This document shows, in pieces, positions 34,435 to 42,094 of a stretch of 64,000 bases of DNA; the stretch's first letter is position 1; each line of letters begins with the position of its first letter. The DNA comes from Flavobacteriales bacterium. GTDB lineage: Bacteria > Bacteroidota > Bacteroidia > UBA10329. Position numbers and translations under genes: made by a program. Below the pieces are notes generated by a model. The model worked only from the letters and a program-made list of their open reading frames with translations. It searched no databases and was not told the origin of the DNA. Where the stretch lies: assembly GCA_021741155.1 (NCBI GenBank), contig JAIOYP010000001.1, positions 62,001 to 126,000 on the forward strand, in the 5' to 3' direction.

Positions 34435-34812
34435 TCAACCCCTTTTGAAATTCAAATTGAATATATCCATAAGAACGGCAGGCAGATTCGGTTCTTCGCT
34501 TTCCAAAACGTCATTTGGAAGATTTTTGTGGTTTGGAAATGTCTTCAAATTAGGAAAATGAGGAGCGTTATCATACCTGAAAATCAATGCGCCATTTTCA
34601 TCCATCAAGTGATAGCGATATTTCATTTTGGATGCTTGTTCAAGGTCAACGACCTCTGCAAACGAAAGTTGATGTCCGTTGGAGAAGACGATTTCACCTC
34701 GAATAAAACCTTTGTTTTTTCCGTAAACTTTCGTGGTTGTGGAATGCGAACTGATTATCGGCAGAAACTCCGAAATGACCCTTTCTAATTCTTCAAAATA
34801 ATCAAGGATTAT
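34435..34812 (-). CDS. TumE-like toxin with a doubtful start codon
   Basis: The protein (about 125 residues from ILDYFEELERVI) carries the TumE/DUF6516 signature: RGEIVFSNGHQLSFAEVVDL, KMKYRYHLMDENG, LIFRYDNAPHFPNL and HKNLPN. TumE toxins pair with an upstream TumA antitoxin, as here. No ATG is available. The track uses TTG 34869, which would overlap the antitoxin by 61 bases and add non-family sequence. At the position where coupled genes usually have ATGA, the sequence is ATAA (34809-34812): the antitoxin stop is kept but the toxin start is ATA. The toxin may be poorly expressed or silent. Confidence 0.75.
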   Translation of the reverse strand: MILDYFEELERVISEFLPIISSHSTTTKVYGKNKGFIRGEIVFSNGHQLSFAEVVDLEQASKMKYRYHLMDENGALIFRYDNAPHFPNLKTFPNHKNLPNDVLESEEPNLPAVLMDIFNLNFKRG

Positions 34813-35111
34813 GCAAGAGCGTCCAGGCGTTCTTTGCTTTTCAGTTGCATTTCGTAGATGCCCGCCCAAATCATATCATCCTCATCATCAGCTCGTTTTC
34901 CTGCTTGAAAATCGGAGTAGAAGTCTTTGGACTTCAGACCTTGTTTTACCTCAAATTTTTTCAGGTCAGAACTTATGTTGAGCAATTCCTTCTTCAACTC
35001 ATTTATCTGATAGTCAATTGCATTTTTGAAAAACGCATCCACATCAGAATGGGCAGCAAGAATTTTCTTTAACCGCTTTTCAGTAGTAGGTGAAAGATTG
35101 AAGTTCAACAT
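34809..35111 (-). CDS. TumA-like antitoxin
   Basis: The 100-residue, mostly helical, highly charged product precedes a TumE-like gene on the same strand, the standard antitoxin-toxin order. It has an N-terminal MLNFNLSPTTEKRLKKIL helix and an acidic tail region (RADDEDDMIWAGIYE). Family assignment rests on context and general character, since there is no catalytic motif. A pair of direct repeats lies just before the start and may be the autoregulatory operator. Confidence 0.7.
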   Translation of the reverse strand: MLNFNLSPTTEKRLKKILAAHSDVDAFFKNAIDYQINELKKELLNISSDLKKFEVKQGLKSKDFYSDFQAGKRADDEDDMIWAGIYEMQLKSKERLDALA

Positions 35112-35112
35112 C

Positions 35113-35149
35113 AGTTCGGAATTAAAATCGTTGGAACAAAGTTCGGAAT
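35113..35149. promoter_or_regulatory. Direct repeats AGTTCGGAAT upstream of the TumA-like gene
   Basis: AGTTCGGAAT occurs exactly at 35113-35122 and 35140-35149, 27 bases apart, in the 56-base gap between the divergent tumA-like and hicB-like genes. The first copy is two bases from the antitoxin ATG. The spacing, close to 2.5 helical turns, and the position suit an operator. Confidence 0.5.
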
Positions 35150-35167
35150 ATATTTTCTTTGTGACTC

Positions 35168-35389
35168 ATGGAGTTGCACAAGTATTTGGTCGTCATTGAA
35201 AAGTCTGAAACAGGTTTCAGCGCATATGTGCCTGATTTGTCTGGATGCATTGCTACAGGAAGTACGCGTAAAGTGGTTGAACGCAACATCTACGAAGCGG
35301 TCAAATTTCATATTGAAGGGCTGAAAGAAGATGGTTTGGAAGTTCCGAAGCCGACTACCGAAAGTGAAATGTTGGTGTTTGCTGCTTAA
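35168..35389 (+). CDS. HicB-family antitoxin-like protein (orphan)
   Basis: The 73-residue product is a HicB-type partial RNase H fold: YLVVIEKSETGFSAYVPDLS, then GCIATGSTRKVVERNIYEAV. It lacks the DNA-binding tail of longer HicB proteins. A HicA toxin (about 60 residues, with a conserved His) normally lies directly before hicB; none is found on either side, so this is an orphan. It is divergent from the TumA-like gene with a shared upstream region. Confidence 0.82.
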   Translation: MELHKYLVVIEKSETGFSAYVPDLSGCIATGSTRKVVERNIYEAVKFHIEGLKEDGLEVPKPTTESEMLVFAA

Positions 35390-35397
35390 AGCAGGAC

Positions 35398-35416
35398 ACG
35401 TTCTCCGTAAGAACGT
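35398..35416. terminator. Hairpin after hicB-like gene
   Basis: ACGTTCT and AGAACGT pair around CCGTA, 8 bases after the stop codon. There is no long T run, so termination is uncertain. Confidence 0.3.
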
Positions 35417-35574
35417 TTAAGATTCTTGGCTGATAGATAGTTCAAAAGGAGATTTCAGATATGAGAATTCGGACGTCAGAATTTTGCGCGAAGGTCGTTA
35501 AATCCTCTGTGTCATGCTGAACTTGTTTCTGTAAGCTAATACAGCATTTGTCAAGCGGTCAATCTTCAAAAGCT

Positions 35575-36591
35575 CTACACAAATAGATGCTTTTTTATTT
35601 GGCGTCTGAAATTCACATATTCCTTCAAAAGATTTCGCACGGCTAAATCAATATCATCTTCTCTTTTTCGACTTCCTTGAATAAACTCCTGGTTATCCCC
35701 ACGAAACCGTTCCTCATCAAGTTTAAGACTGTAGTAAGAATAATCTGTAATTTCTTGTGTTTCAGGATTGACGTCTTTTTTAGATACAAGTCCTGAATAA
35801 GAACCTAGTGTTGCCAACGTATTGTCCAATTCCGCCAATAGCACCTGCCCAGCAGCGTTAATGTCAGGATTCAAAAACTCATTTCCTACCTCATTCAAAA
35901 AGCGCTGCAAACTATTGAGTATATCGAATTCGTTTCGCTCGACAATGCGATTAACACAAATGCTATTTAGAAAAAGTTTGAAGTCTTTTTCGGATATAAT
36001 TTCATTAAATGAGGCAAACTGCTTTTTATCATGAATAATCTCACCTCCCTGATTTTCGTTGGCAATGATGTTATCGTATTTCTGAATAATATTCTTAATC
36101 TCAGAAGCCAGCCAGCTTGATAGACCGTACTTATTTTCTTTCGCAAGTTCTTTCTTGTCGCATTTGAATGACAAGATTCGGTTGTTTCTTATGTCGAAAG
36201 GCAACTTGTCTATCTCCGAAAAAGAACCATTGTTTAGACAAATGATTCTTGCCTTTGAGAGACGGCTAGATGCGTAGCCAAGTTCAAACAATACATTTGG
36301 ATTTGGTGCGTTCCTATGTTTGCAAAACAGGCTTAATTTCGAAGTATTTATCAATGAAACATCAGCAACAAATATGTCACACGAATCGATTTTTGATTTG
36401 ATGATTTCCAAAATATCTGGACTACCGCTCTTCCCTACAGTGTCCTTATCGATGCTAGGAACCACTTGAATAGTATCATCCCTTTTTAATTCACTGATGG
36501 CTTTTTTAAGGCATTTTTCAATGAAGTTCCTATTGTATCTATCATCAGTGTCTGACTGCCAAGAATAGAAGATTGTAAATGTATAGGCCAT
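35575..36591 (-). CDS. TIR-like nucleotide-binding protein, candidate defence effector
   Basis: The N-terminal half (about 1-170) reads FTIFYSWQSDTDDRYNRNF, SIDKDTVGKSGSPDI, CDIFVADVSL, NPNVLFELGYASSRL and LPFDIRNNRI. This is a Rossmann-like domain related to TIR-like and predicted nucleotide-binding (CAP12/PycTIR-type) domains, with the Glu of FELGYA in the position of the conserved catalytic-type Glu. The C-terminal half (about 180-338) is helical with no family recognised, possibly a sensor or oligomerisation region. It follows the membrane YD-repeat-like gene by 30 bases on the same strand. NAD or cyclic-nucleotide activity is inference. Confidence 0.75.
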   Translation of the reverse strand: MAYTFTIFYSWQSDTDDRYNRNFIEKCLKKAISELKRDDTIQVVPSIDKDTVGKSGSPDILEIIKSKIDSCDIFVADVSLINTSKLSLFCKHRNAPNPNVLFELGYASSRLSKARIICLNNGSFSEIDKLPFDIRNNRILSFKCDKKELAKENKYGLSSWLASEIKNIIQKYDNIIANENQGGEIIHDKKQFASFNEIISEKDFKLFLNSICVNRIVERNEFDILNSLQRFLNEVGNEFLNPDINAAGQVLLAELDNTLATLGSYSGLVSKKDVNPETQEITDYSYYSLKLDEERFRGDNQEFIQGSRKREDDIDLAVRNLLKEYVNFRRQIKKHLFV

Positions 36592-36621
36592 TAACAGTTA
36601 AGTTTTAATTGTAAAAAAAAA

Positions 36622-37806
36622 TTAATACCAAGCAGCATCCTCCTTTTCAAACATTCTTGGGTTGGTCTCTTCATACCTGATTTGTTGCTTTGCCTCTCTA
36701 AAAAGGACTCCATCGTAATCTCCACCTACCGTTGCCCATTTTCTTTTAATCCAGTTTTTCTGGTCATCGTACTCATATTCGATTAATTCGGATTTAATCA
36801 ATTGACCTTCATTGTATGTGGCACGGCCTACTAAATTGTTGTTGCTATCATAGGTACATATAACTTCTTCTAGCATAGGCTCATCTTGATTCGGAAAAGA
36901 GTAATGAATCGTACGCCTTTTAATCATGTTGTCGCTTTTGTCATATTGAAAGAATGACTCTGTCTCTAATGCCTCCCGATTTTTCAATGTTTCTATTTGG
37001 ACTGCCAATCGTCCGTTAGAATCATATTTGAAATTAATTTGAATTTCTTCTATTAAAGTCGTTTTAACTTCTTCTATCAGAAAGTTTTCATACCACTCAA
37101 ATGTGTCTTTGGATGTGAAGTCATCCGAAAATAGGGATGTTCGTTTTACTTCAATTTTTCTGCCGTTTTCGTTATAAGTTATTAGTTCTTTATTATGTAT
37201 TTTGCCTTCTCTGAAGTGGTAGATTTCTATCGGAAAGTAACAGTCTTCATAAGCTATTTCATATCGCCCATCGGGCATTTCTTTGTCGACTCTTTGCTTA
37301 GTCGAACTGTACTGTGCAATGGACTCATAGCCTTTAGCATATCTATAATAGATATGCTTGCGGCCCTTAGTGCCTAAAAACCTGTTATAAGTTGAGACAA
37401 ATTCACTTTCTCTTTGGCGAGAATCATCCTCATAAACCCTGTATTCAACAAATCGAAGACTTGAAACGTTTCCTTTTAAATTTTCCTTTTCTAGATCCGA
37501 TTTTTCTCTCCACAGGACGGGCTCTTCTTCTAGCCAATAAGCAGGTTTTTTGTAAACAGGTGGGTCTGGCTTTTTTACCTTAGGAGTCAAGAGTAGTATC
37601 AACACGAATACCAATATCCCTGAACCTGTACCAATCCAAAAGTCCCATTGATAGCACGCAAGAATCCAAGTTATAAAGCCAATGATACTTGCGGTGCCAA
37701 GACCAATATTCTTTTGTACTGAATACCAACTCGCCAATCCTAAAATTAAGATTGCCAATAAGAGAAATGCGAAAACAGATGCCAGTGCAATTAGTAAATC
37801 AATCAT
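36622..37806 (-). CDS. Membrane protein with YD-repeat-like cytoplasmic or surface domain
   Basis: The 394-residue product has three hydrophobic segments (about 3-27, 36-54, 58-75), then a Pro/Lys linker and a long beta-rich domain. That domain carries irregular repeats of the type ITYNENGRKIE, FKYDSNGRLAV, FQYDKSDNMIKR and CTYDSNNNLVGR, like RHS/YD repeats. Such domains form beta-shell or surface-sensing structures. No toxin C-terminus is present. It is first in a two-gene operon with the TIR-like gene and has a good promoter upstream. Confidence 0.72.
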   Translation of the reverse strand: MIDLLIALASVFAFLLLAILILGLASWYSVQKNIGLGTASIIGFITWILACYQWDFWIGTGSGILVFVLILLLTPKVKKPDPPVYKKPAYWLEEEPVLWREKSDLEKENLKGNVSSLRFVEYRVYEDDSRQRESEFVSTYNRFLGTKGRKHIYYRYAKGYESIAQYSSTKQRVDKEMPDGRYEIAYEDCYFPIEIYHFREGKIHNKELITYNENGRKIEVKRTSLFSDDFTSKDTFEWYENFLIEEVKTTLIEEIQINFKYDSNGRLAVQIETLKNREALETESFFQYDKSDNMIKRRTIHYSFPNQDEPMLEEVICTYDSNNNLVGRATYNEGQLIKSELIEYEYDDQKNWIKRKWATVGGDYDGVLFREAKQQIRYEETNPRMFEKEDAAWY

Positions 37807-37823
37807 TCGATTTTAAGTCGAAT
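37805..37823. promoter_or_regulatory. Inverted repeat ATTCGA-N7-TCGAAT at the membrane protein start
   Basis: The repeat covers the start codon (37804-37806) and the space to the -7 box. It could be an operator or an RNA hairpin hiding the start. Confidence 0.45.
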
Positions 37824-37825
37824 AT

Positions 37826-37833
37826 CAAATGTA
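37826..37833 (-). promoter_or_regulatory. -7 box (TACATTTG) with -33 TTG for the YD/TIR-like operon
   Basis: On the minus strand TACATTTG matches TAnnTTTG. A TTG lies 18 bases upstream (TTGCATATTTGCC), which is the expected spacing. The box ends about 19 bases before the ATG. Confidence 0.6.
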
Positions 37834-37922
37834 GCTGAATTGGCAAATATGCAAGAAACTAAGCGCCAAATTCGATTATCAGATTGTAAACAAGAACGCT
37901 GCGAGAACAGTAGTCTTACTTA

Positions 37923-38093
37923 TCACGTCTTTACTACCTTCAAAACCTTCTCCGCAATACTTGCTGCGGTGGCAGAAGCCTCACATTTAGCCAAGTCTTT
38001 GGGAGTTCCTTCAAATACAACAGTTCCACCATCTTTACCGTCTTGGGGCACAAGATTAATGTCGTGGTCGGCACATTTAATAATGTCGGGTGC
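37923..38093 (-). pseudogene. Diverged second copy of the uvrA 3' end
   Basis: The minus strand encodes PDIIKCADHDINLVPQDG, then GTVVFEGTPKDLAKCEASAT and AASIAEKVLKVVK, followed by a stop. This aligns without gaps to the last ~56 codons of the intact UvrA (PDVIKCADHVIDLGPEGG and onward). Most substitutions are conservative and no internal stop is seen. There is no start, and homology ends near 38090. The intact uvrA ends at 38729, so the two copies flank the DUF4258/DUF2283 pair. Confidence 0.88.
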
Positions 38094-38119
38094 TTTAACA
38101 TGAACTACATTTGTTCTGA

Positions 38120-38380
38120 ATGAAAGACAAGGTCGTCAATATTCATCCTCACGCCAGCAAACGCGCCATTGAGCGCGGGGCAACGGAAGATGAGATCATA
38201 GAAACGGTCAATAATGGTGAGGAATTTCCAGCCAAATTCGGAAGAACAGGTTTCAGAAAGAACTTCAGTTTTGACAACGATTGGAACGGAAAACATTATT
38301 CGACCAAACAAATTGAAGCATACTCCGTTGAAGAAGAAGATTCTTGGATAGTGATAACGGTAATTGTTAAGTATTTTTAG
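38120..38380 (+). CDS. DUF4258 domain protein
   Basis: The 86-residue product has HPHASKRAIERGATEDEIIE, the H-x-x-x-R-x-x-x-R-G pattern typical of DUF4258, and a hydrophobic end with ITVIVKYF. The family resembles small RelE/BrnT-like toxin folds and often precedes a DUF2283 gene, as here (3 bases apart). A toxin-antitoxin-like role is suspected but not shown. Confidence 0.8.
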   Translation: MKDKVVNIHPHASKRAIERGATEDEIIETVNNGEEFPAKFGRTGFRKNFSFDNDWNGKHYSTKQIEAYSVEEEDSWIVITVIVKYF

Positions 38381-38383
38381 ACC

Positions 38384-38623
38384 ATGACACTCACGTACGA
38401 CCCACGATACAATATCGCTTATATCAAGTTGCGCGAAAAGACCGCAACCGTCAACTCTGTGAAGGTGAGCGAGGAAGTAGTGATTGACCTTGGTGAAGAC
38501 GGGACTATTTACGGTATTGAACTTCTAAATGCCAAAAAGCAATTGCAAGACAAGAATTCATTGCATTTGTTGTTCATCAACGAAGCCACAGGCGAAGAAA
38601 AGACGATCGAGATAGCAGCCTAA
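38384..38623 (+). CDS. DUF2283 domain protein
   Basis: The 79-residue product has MTLTYDPRYNIAYIKL, VVIDLGEDGTIYGIELLNA and a short C-terminal tail. These are the marks of DUF2283, a small beta-rich family often found after DUF4258 genes. It is the likely partner of the preceding gene, perhaps the antitoxin. Function unproven. Confidence 0.82.
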   Translation: MTLTYDPRYNIAYIKLREKTATVNSVKVSEEVVIDLGEDGTIYGIELLNAKKQLQDKNSLHLLFINEATGEEKTIEIAA

Positions 38624-38728
38624 ACGGGTTCAAGGTTTCACGCTCAAAGTTCAATGTAAAGACCGCCTCGGCAAGATTAAATGGTTTACGAAGACCGAAA
38701 TCTAAAATCGTCATTCGTAAATCTAAAA

Positions 38729-41515
38729 TCAAACTTTAGCCACCTTCAAAACCTTCTCCGCAATACTTGCAGCCGTTGCCGAAGCCTCACATTTAGCCAA
38801 CTCTTCAGGAGTTCCTTCAAAGACAACCGTTCCGCCATTTTTTCCGCCTTCGGGGCCAAGGTCAATCACGTGGTCGGCACATTTGATCACATCTGGGTGA
38901 TGTTCAATGAGGATGATGGAATGGCCGTTGTCTAAAAGTGCGTTGAAGGCTTTTAGCAGTTTGTGAATGTCGTGGAAGTGAAGCCCAGTGGTTGGTTCAT
39001 CAAAGATGAATAGCGTTTTACCCGCATTCTTCCCTTTTGTGAGGAAGGAAGCGAGTTTAATCCGCTGCGCCTCACCACCAGAAAGTGTGCTGCTGCTCTG
39101 TCCGAGTTGGACGTAACCGAGGCCGACTTCCTGTAAGGGGGCAATTTTCCGTGCCACTTTTGGGTCATGTTCTGAGAAGAATTCCATGGCCTCATCCACG
39201 GTCATGCTCAGCACATCGTGAATGGTTTTCTCCTTGAATTTGATTTCTAGTACTTCCTGCTTGAAGCGCTGTCCTTCGCAGCTTTCGCATTTCATGATAA
39301 TGTCGGCCATGAACTGCATTTCAATCTTCACCGTGCCTTCGCCTTCGCAGACTTCGCAGCGACCACCAGCCACGTTGAACGAGAAATGCTTGGGTTTGTA
39401 GCCGCGCAATACTGCGGCTTTTTGGTCTGAGAACAGCGAACGAATCTCATCATACGCCTTTATATAGGTCACAGGATTGGAACGCGTAGAACGCCCAATC
39501 GGGTCTTGATCCACGAATTCTACATCTTCAATACGATTGAGGTCGCCATCTAATCGCTCAAACTGTCCCGTTTTGAGGCCGTAGCCGCCAAAACGTTTTT
39601 TGAGGGCAGGGTAGAGGATGCTTTTCATGAGCGTGCTCTTGCCCGAACCACTTACGCCTGTAATCACCGAAAGACAACCCAACGGAAACGAAACGCTGAC
39701 GTTTTTGAGATTGTGCTGCCGCGCACCAATTACTTCCAGTTTTCCTTTTGGTTTTCTGCGTGTGGAAGGAACAGGAATTTCCAGTTTTCCACTCAAATAA
39801 CCTGTAGTGAGCGTATCGGCAGATTGCATCATGTCGTCCAGCGTTCCTTGGAAAACGACTTCGCCACCGTGCGTTCCTGCTTCTGGGCCGATATCCACAA
39901 TCATATCCGCAGCACGCATAATGTCTTCATCGTGCTCAACCACAATTACCGTGTTTCCAATATCACGAAGTTTCTTGAGGATGGAAATGAGCCGTTCGGT
40001 GTCTTTTGGATGAAGTCCGATACTCGGTTCATCTAATATGTACATGGAACCTACCAAAGAACTTCCCAAAGAACTGGCCAAGTGAATTCGTTGTGCTTCG
40101 CCACCAGAAAGTGTTGCCGATTGACGGTTCAGGTTCAAATAACTGAGCCCGACATCTTTCATGTAGCCCAAACGCGAAGTAATTTCTTTCAGTATTCGCT
40201 TGGAAATTTCGGTTTCCATAGAAGAAAGTTCAAGCTGATCGAAGAAATCGGCCAACTCGCCAAGTGGCAACAGAACGAGGTCCGAAAGGCTTTTGCCACC
40301 AACCTTTACATAGGTTGCATCCTTACGGAGTTTGGTTCCTCTGCATTCTGGACAAGGCGTTTTTCCGCGATAGCGTGAAAGCATGACGCGGTACTGAATT
40401 TTGTAGCTGTTTTCTTCCAACATGCGGAAGAAGGCGTTCAGCCCTTCAAAATATTGGTTGCCATCCCATAGCAGTTGAATTTGCTCTTCGGTGAGTTCGA
40501 AAATGGGGCGATGAATGGGAAAATCGAACTTATTGGCCGAATGCACGAGCTGATCTTTCCATTTGCTCATGCTTTCGCCACGCCAGCAAACAATGCCTTC
40601 TTCGTAAATGCTGAGGCCGCGGTCGGGCATTACTAGGTCTTCGTCAATGCCGATGATATTGCCGAAACCTTCACACTTTTTGCAAGCGCCATACGGATTA
40701 TTGAAGCTGAAAAAGTGAACAGATGGCTCTTCAAACCGCATTCCGTCTGCTTCAAACTCGGTGCTGAATTCGGTGGTTTCTTCTTCGACTTGGATAGAAC
40801 AACGGTTGTTTCCCTCAGCCAAAGCGGTTCTGATTGCTTCGGCAATCCGTGTGTTTTCTTCCTTGGAATTGGTCACGAAGCGGTCGATAAGCACGGAGAG
40901 TTCGTTTCCTTCTTTTAGGAAGGTGCTTTCTTCAATCTTTTCAATTCGTTCTACAACTCCATTAAGCTTGACACGTGTGTAGCCCTGATGACTGAGAATG
41001 GTGAAACGTTTGCTCAAGGCTTCCTTTGGCATTACGCCAAAAGGTGCGAAAACCATCACTTTCTTACCGTCTTCCTGTTTGGTGATGAATTCGGCAATGC
41101 TGTCTACCGTGTGGCGTTTGACTTCGTTTCCCGAAACAGGGGAGAAGGTGTGGCCAATTCGAGCATAAAGCAGTTTGAGGTAATCGTAAATCTCCGTAGT
41201 TGTGCCAACGGTTGAGCGCGGATTGCTTGATTTTACCTGTTGATTGATGGCGATGGCAGGAGCAATTCCCGAAATCGAGTCAACTTCTGGCTTATCGATT
41301 TTACCCAAGAATTGGCGAGCGTAGGCTGAAAGGCTTTCGATGTAGCGTCTTTGTCCTTCGGCATAAAGTGTATCAAATGCTAAGGTTGATTTGCCCGAAC
41401 CTGAAAGCCCTGTAATGACGATGAGCTTTTTGTGCGGCAATACAAGGTCGATGTTCTTGAGGTTGTGAAGCCGCGCACCTTTAATAATGATGTTGTGTTT
41501 TGGGTCGGGCGTCAT
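38729..41515 (-). CDS. uvrA: UvrABC excinuclease subunit A
   Basis: UvrA finds bulky DNA lesions and loads UvrB. The 928-residue protein has two ABC ATPase modules: Walker A GLSGSGKSTLAFDTL and GVSGSGKSTLMKSIL, signatures LSGGEAQRI (twice), Walker B YILDEPSIGLH and IFDEPTTGLH, and zinc-finger cysteines (CKKCEGFG, CPECRGTK, CEVCEGEG, CESCEGQRF). The length is normal. Its 3' end has a diverged duplicate at 37923-38093. Confidence 0.97.
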   Translation of the reverse strand: MTPDPKHNIIIKGARLHNLKNIDLVLPHKKLIVITGLSGSGKSTLAFDTLYAEGQRRYIESLSAYARQFLGKIDKPEVDSISGIAPAIAINQQVKSSNPRSTVGTTTEIYDYLKLLYARIGHTFSPVSGNEVKRHTVDSIAEFITKQEDGKKVMVFAPFGVMPKEALSKRFTILSHQGYTRVKLNGVVERIEKIEESTFLKEGNELSVLIDRFVTNSKEENTRIAEAIRTALAEGNNRCSIQVEEETTEFSTEFEADGMRFEEPSVHFFSFNNPYGACKKCEGFGNIIGIDEDLVMPDRGLSIYEEGIVCWRGESMSKWKDQLVHSANKFDFPIHRPIFELTEEQIQLLWDGNQYFEGLNAFFRMLEENSYKIQYRVMLSRYRGKTPCPECRGTKLRKDATYVKVGGKSLSDLVLLPLGELADFFDQLELSSMETEISKRILKEITSRLGYMKDVGLSYLNLNRQSATLSGGEAQRIHLASSLGSSLVGSMYILDEPSIGLHPKDTERLISILKKLRDIGNTVIVVEHDEDIMRAADMIVDIGPEAGTHGGEVVFQGTLDDMMQSADTLTTGYLSGKLEIPVPSTRRKPKGKLEVIGARQHNLKNVSVSFPLGCLSVITGVSGSGKSTLMKSILYPALKKRFGGYGLKTGQFERLDGDLNRIEDVEFVDQDPIGRSTRSNPVTYIKAYDEIRSLFSDQKAAVLRGYKPKHFSFNVAGGRCEVCEGEGTVKIEMQFMADIIMKCESCEGQRFKQEVLEIKFKEKTIHDVLSMTVDEAMEFFSEHDPKVARKIAPLQEVGLGYVQLGQSSSTLSGGEAQRIKLASFLTKGKNAGKTLFIFDEPTTGLHFHDIHKLLKAFNALLDNGHSIILIEHHPDVIKCADHVIDLGPEGGKNGGTVVFEGTPEELAKCEASATAASIAEKVLKVAKV

Positions 41516-41689
41516 GGCTGATACGAATTAGGAATGGTGTACGAATACATAAATCCCCCGCCTCGTTCCTCAGCACCCCCTTTGAAAGGGGGATGGGGAT
41601 TGTGCGAACTTGTTTGATTGGAGGAGGTAGGAGGTGTTTGAATTAGATTGCCACACTCGTTCCTCGTTCGCAATGACGTTTGTAGGTGG

Positions 41690-41785
41690 CGTGCGTTAGG
41701 GATTGCAGCGGCATCCTTTTCTGAGGAACGAAGAAAAGATAGAGCGGAAAGCCCGACCCCTTTGCGTAGCATTGGGGTAACGCCC
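41690..41785 (+). repeat. Dispersed GCAGCGGCATCC...ACGCCC structured intergenic element, copy 2
   Basis: The order of blocks matches copy 1 at 15988: GCGTGCGTTAGGGATTGCAGCGGCATCCTTTT, a short loop, AAAAGATAGAGCGGAAAGC, CCGACC, GCGTAGCATTGGGG and ACGCCC. It lies in the 5' leader side of uvrA, on the opposite strand to it. The 41516-42094 gap also holds CACCCCCTTTGAAAGGGGGATG (41573-41594, a palindrome) and TTCGTTCCTCGTTCGCAATGACG-type sequence, but no convincing gene. Confidence 0.65.
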
Positions 41786-41885
41786 TTCAACAAAATCAGG
41801 ACAGGCTCCAAACAAACTTCCTTAAAGTTGGTAGGTGTTTGTGCTTGAATTCGGGGCATTGTTGCAATAATTGTTAAAAGGGTTG

Positions 41886-41893
41886 CAAATTTA
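41886..41893 (-). promoter_or_regulatory. -7 box (TAAATTTG) pointing at uvrA
   Basis: TAAATTTG on the minus strand matches TAnnTTTG, about 370 bases before the uvrA ATG. If used, the uvrA message has a long leader that includes the antisense of the dispersed element. Confidence 0.4.
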
Positions 41894-42094
41894 TCATTCG
41901 TCAACGCGGGTTCGGATTAATCTTCCAATATTTGTCTCAGTCAACAGCAAAAAAATATTTTAGTTGTTGCACAATAAATAAAAACAGAGGCCGTTAACTA
42001 CTGTAACTGCCCAAGGCATTAACTAAAACGAAGCGCATAGCAAACACTCTACTCTTATAAGATTTTACTAAGTCTAACCTAAAAGAGAGAAGCT

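Noticed and set aside
34426-34788. 120-residue plus-strand ORF
   Set aside because: Antisense of the TumE-like gene, which has strong family motifs.
37840-38103. 87-residue plus-strand ORF
   Set aside because: It is the antisense of the uvrA 3'-end copy, which is clearly the real coding history of this stretch.
41512-41904. 130-residue minus-strand ORF upstream of uvrA
   Set aside because: It is translated from the dispersed repeat and other low-complexity gap sequence, has no family resemblance, and its start lies upstream of the best promoter box.
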